Shown: positions 6,273-7,909 of the stretch, piece after piece
Position numbering within the stretch: position 1 is the first letter of the stretch
Layout: every line of letters begins with the position of its first letter
NCBI GenBank assembly: GCA_017628595.1
Contig: JAGBYV010000356.1
Span: 1-7,909, forward strand
DNA length: 7,909 nt
Source: Alistipes sp.
Lineage (GTDB): Bacteria > Bacteroidota > Bacteroidia > Bacteroidales > Rikenellaceae
Direction of reading: 5' to 3'
Translations under genes and position numbers: made by a program
Notes under the pieces: model-generated
What the model saw: the letters and a program-made list of their open reading frames with translations, nothing else
The model's database searches: none
Told to the model about the DNA's origin: nothing

Positions 6273-7181
6273 ATGAATTTATCATTTTCAAAAGTTGCCT
6301 TAGGTTTCAAGGAGTATCTCCTGATGACCATCGGCATGTTCTTGTACGCATTCGGTTGGGTTGCGTGCGTAATGCCCGCAGGTGGTATGGGTGGCGGAGC
6401 GACAGGTCTTTCGATGATTTTCAATGCGCTCTTCCCGGCCATATCGATCGGTACATTTGTATTTGTCATCAACGCCATACTGCTTATTGCGGCAGGTTTC
6501 ATCGTGGGATGGAACTTCGGCATTAAGACCATCTACTGTATTGCCGTGCTGTCGGTAGCAATGGATGTGGTGGGCATTGTTCTCCCCGAAAACATTCTGG
6601 CTATCTACACCGCCAACATCGACTCGCACAACATCCTGCTCGTAATCCTGGGTGCCGTACTGGCAGGTGCAGGTGTAGCGCTGAGCTTCAGTCAGGGTGG
6701 TTCGACAGGTGGTACGGATATCGTGGCAATGATTATAAATAAGTACAAGACAATCAGTTACGGCAAGATTGTCATCTCGAGCGACTTCTTCATCATCGGT
6801 AGTTCACTCTTCCTTGCGACCGACCTTGCAACGGGTATCGCCACCGTTATCTACGGTTATATCATGGTGGCCGTATTCGGTTATACGGTCGATCTGATTC
6901 AGTCGGGTAACCAGCAGTCAAACCAGATATTCATCATCTCGCCGAAGTATGAGGCCATTGCCGATGCCATCATCACCGAGGCACGACGCGGTGCAACGAT
7001 CATCGACGGCAAGGGCTGGTATACCAAGGCCGACTGCAAGATTGTGATGGTAGTTTGCCGCAAGCGCGACGCAGCGGGAATACTGAAGATCGCACGCCGC
7101 ATCGACGAGAACGCCTTCATCACGATGGGTTCGGTGATGGGTGTATATGGTCAGGGATTCGAGGCTCTGAACAAAATTTAG
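6273..7181 (+). CDS. YitT-family membrane protein (DUF161 + DUF2179)
   Basis: A 302-residue integral inner-membrane protein of the YitT family. About six hydrophobic segments can be seen (roughly 14-34, 58-80, 83-104, 118-140, 165-183, 188-206). The first two are separated by a glycine-rich loop (GGMGGGATG, 37-45), and the fourth is followed by the family signature GGSTGGTDI (142-150). The C-terminal cytoplasmic DUF2179 domain (about 237-296) is recognisable from RRGATIIDGKGWY and ENAFITMGSVMGVYGQGF. Length and domain order are normal. The molecular function is unknown; the fold suggests a transporter or channel-like protein, but no substrate can be read from the sequence. It has its own likely promoter 75 bp upstream and a clear terminator 24 bp downstream, so it is probably monocistronic, perhaps with some read-through from the radical SAM gene. 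Confidence 0.94.
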   Translation: MNLSFSKVALGFKEYLLMTIGMFLYAFGWVACVMPAGGMGGGATGLSMIFNALFPAISIGTFVFVINAILLIAAGFIVGWNFGIKTIYCIAVLSVAMDVVGIVLPENILAIYTANIDSHNILLVILGAVLAGAGVALSFSQGGSTGGTDIVAMIINKYKTISYGKIVISSDFFIIGSSLFLATDLATGIATVIYGYIMVAVFGYTVDLIQSGNQQSNQIFIISPKYEAIADAIITEARRGATIIDGKGWYTKADCKIVMVVCRKRDAAGILKIARRIDENAFITMGSVMGVYGQGFEALNKI

Positions 7182-7204
7182 CCTAATCGTTACAATTCAT
7201 ATTT

Positions 7205-7245
7205 ATGCTCCCAATAGGTGTAAAAAGCCGATCGGGAGCATTTTT
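7205..7245 (+). terminator. Intrinsic terminator after yitT
   Basis: ATGCTCCC (7205-7212) pairs perfectly with GGGAGCAT (7234-7241) across a 21-nt loop and runs into a T-tract (7241-7245). The loop contains part of a short self-complementary CCGATCGG that could form an alternative fold. The position, 24 bp after the yitT stop, fits. Confidence 0.75.
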
Positions 7246-7256
7246 ATACACCAAAA

Positions 7257-7280
7257 GCAAATATTTTTTCACATATTTGC
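7257..7280. repeat. Inverted repeat upstream of the SDR gene (candidate operator)
   Basis: GCAAATAT (7257-7264) and ATATTTGC (7273-7280) are perfect 8-bp arms with an 8-bp spacer. The right arm includes a TTTG (7276-7279) that could be the -33 box of the SDR promoter, so a bound regulator would cover it. Confidence 0.45.
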
Positions 7281-7309
7281 ATATTATTAAAAAATTTTCA
7301 ATGCCTTTG
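7276..7309 (+). promoter_or_regulatory. Weak Bacteroidetes-type promoter for the SDR gene
   Basis: TTTG (7276-7279) is followed after 22 nt by TGCCTTTG (7302-7309), one mismatch from TAnnTTTG and one base beyond the usual 19-21 spacing. A start near 7315 would give a leader of about 67 nt. No better box lies between here and the gene. Confidence 0.35.
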
Positions 7310-7320
7310 TTTCAAATTGT

Positions 7321-7342
7321 AACCTCCCCCGCGGAGGTTTTT
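7321..7342 (+). terminator. Terminator-like hairpin in the SDR leader (possible attenuator)
   Basis: AACCTCC (7321-7327) pairs perfectly with GGAGGTT (7333-7339) across a 5-nt loop and is followed by a run of five T (7338-7342). It has the form of an intrinsic terminator, yet it lies after the only recognisable promoter and 40 bp before the SDR start codon. It could be an attenuator, an mRNA-stabilising 5' hairpin, or a second terminator for yitT. Confidence 0.5.
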
Positions 7343-7381
7343 CAACCTTAAACTGAAAATTAAAACGAAAGGAATAGAGCG

Positions 7382-7909
7382 ATGAAGATTTATTTTGATC
7401 TTAGCGGACAGGTGGCCGTAGTGACGGGAGCCTCAGCAGGTCTGGGTCTGCAGATGGCCAAGGCCTTTGCCAATCAGGGTGCAAACCTCGTATTGCTTGC
7501 ACGACGCATAAATCTTCTGGAGGAGAATGCCAAGGCTATCAGCGAGGAGTTTGGTGTAGAGGTGCTGCCCGTAGCTTGCGATATTACAGATACCGAGAAG
7601 GTTAAGGCTGCCGTACAGGCTACAATAGAAAAATTTGGTCGTGTGGATATTCTGGTCAACAACGCCGGCACAGGTGCTGTAGCCAATGCTGAGGATATTA
7701 CCGACGAGCAGTTCAAGCACGGTATCACCGTAAACTCAATCTGCCCGGGTTACTTCTACACCGACCTTACAACCGCCACACTGGATAGCGACTACGTCCA
7801 GGCTATAGCAAAGAGCAACATTCCGTTGCAGCGCTACGGCAAGGCTGGCGAGCTGGACTCTTGCGCTATCTTCCTCGCCGCACCCACAAGCACCTATGTC
7901 AATGGTCAG
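7382..7909 (+). CDS. Short-chain dehydrogenase/reductase, C-terminus cut off and apparent internal deletion
   Basis: 176 codons are visible and the gene continues past the right edge. The N-terminal half is a normal classical SDR Rossmann domain: TGASAGLG cofactor motif (15-22), CDIT with Asp67, and NNAG (93-96). The last part, ITVNSICPGYFYTDL (115-129) through TYVNGQ, is the normal C-terminal half, most like gluconate 5-dehydrogenase-type SDRs. Between them, about 75-85 residues that classical SDRs carry are missing: FKH(113) runs straight into G(114)ITVN. The lost part would hold the catalytic Ser, the YxxxK motif and the helix-4 Asn, so the product should be inactive as a dehydrogenase. 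The reading frame stays open. An AAAGGA ribosome binding site (7368-7373) sits 8 nt before the ATG, the only good one in the window. The alternatives to a true deletion are an assembly or strain-level artefact. The substrate is unknown. Confidence 0.85.
   Translation, partial: MKIYFDLSGQVAVVTGASAGLGLQMAKAFANQGANLVLLARRINLLEENAKAISEEFGVEVLPVACDITDTEKVKAAVQATIEKFGRVDILVNNAGTGAVANAEDITDEQFKHGITVNSICPGYFYTDLTTATLDSDYVQAIAKSNIPLQRYGKAGELDSCAIFLAAPTSTYVNGQ

Noticed and set aside
7433..7728. Minus-strand small open frames opposite the SDR gene
   Set aside because: They are antisense shadows of a clear SDR coding sequence, without ribosome binding site or recognisable motif.
1..7909. CRISPR array, tRNA or rRNA gene, transposase, prophage or toxin-antitoxin system
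   Set aside because: No regularly spaced repeats, tRNA cloverleaf, rRNA motifs or mobile-element genes were seen on either strand.

Overview
The window looks like chromosomal core DNA from a Bacteroidales bacterium, most likely Alistipes or a close Rikenellaceae relative (inference). The coding regions are GC-rich and the spacers AT-rich. Most genes lack a Shine-Dalgarno sequence, and several carry the Bacteroidetes-type -7 box TAnnTTTG, once with a TTTG box exactly 19 nt upstream. The genus is a guess from composition and protein style; no search was run.

Left part, minus strand, read right to left: priA (replication-restart helicase, 5144-2886), comF (2902-2180, overlapping the end of priA by 17 bp), dnaB (replicative helicase, 2034-448) and the start of a ComM/YifB-type AAA+ gene (238 to the left edge). 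All four act on, or are linked to, single-stranded DNA, replication restart or DNA uptake and recombination. priA and comF form one transcription unit. dnaB has its own consensus promoter and is separated from comF by a perfect inverted repeat. A compact 100-bp block of hairpin-forming GC-rich DNA lies between dnaB and comM.

Right part, plus strand: a YhcC/TIGR01212-type radical SAM gene (5243-6190), divergent from priA; a YitT-family membrane protein (6273-7181) ending at a clear intrinsic terminator; and a short-chain dehydrogenase/reductase (SDR) gene (from 7382, cut by the right edge). The spacer before the SDR gene is rich in signals: an inverted repeat, a weak promoter and a terminator-like hairpin in the leader.

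I see no CRISPR array, prophage, transposase, toxin-antitoxin pair or obvious defence system. The observations most worth checking are an apparent in-frame internal deletion in the SDR gene that removes its catalytic Ser-Tyr-Lys block, an SSB-like acidic tip (DDVPF) at the end of DnaB, the structured element between dnaB and comM, and the possible attenuator ahead of the SDR gene.
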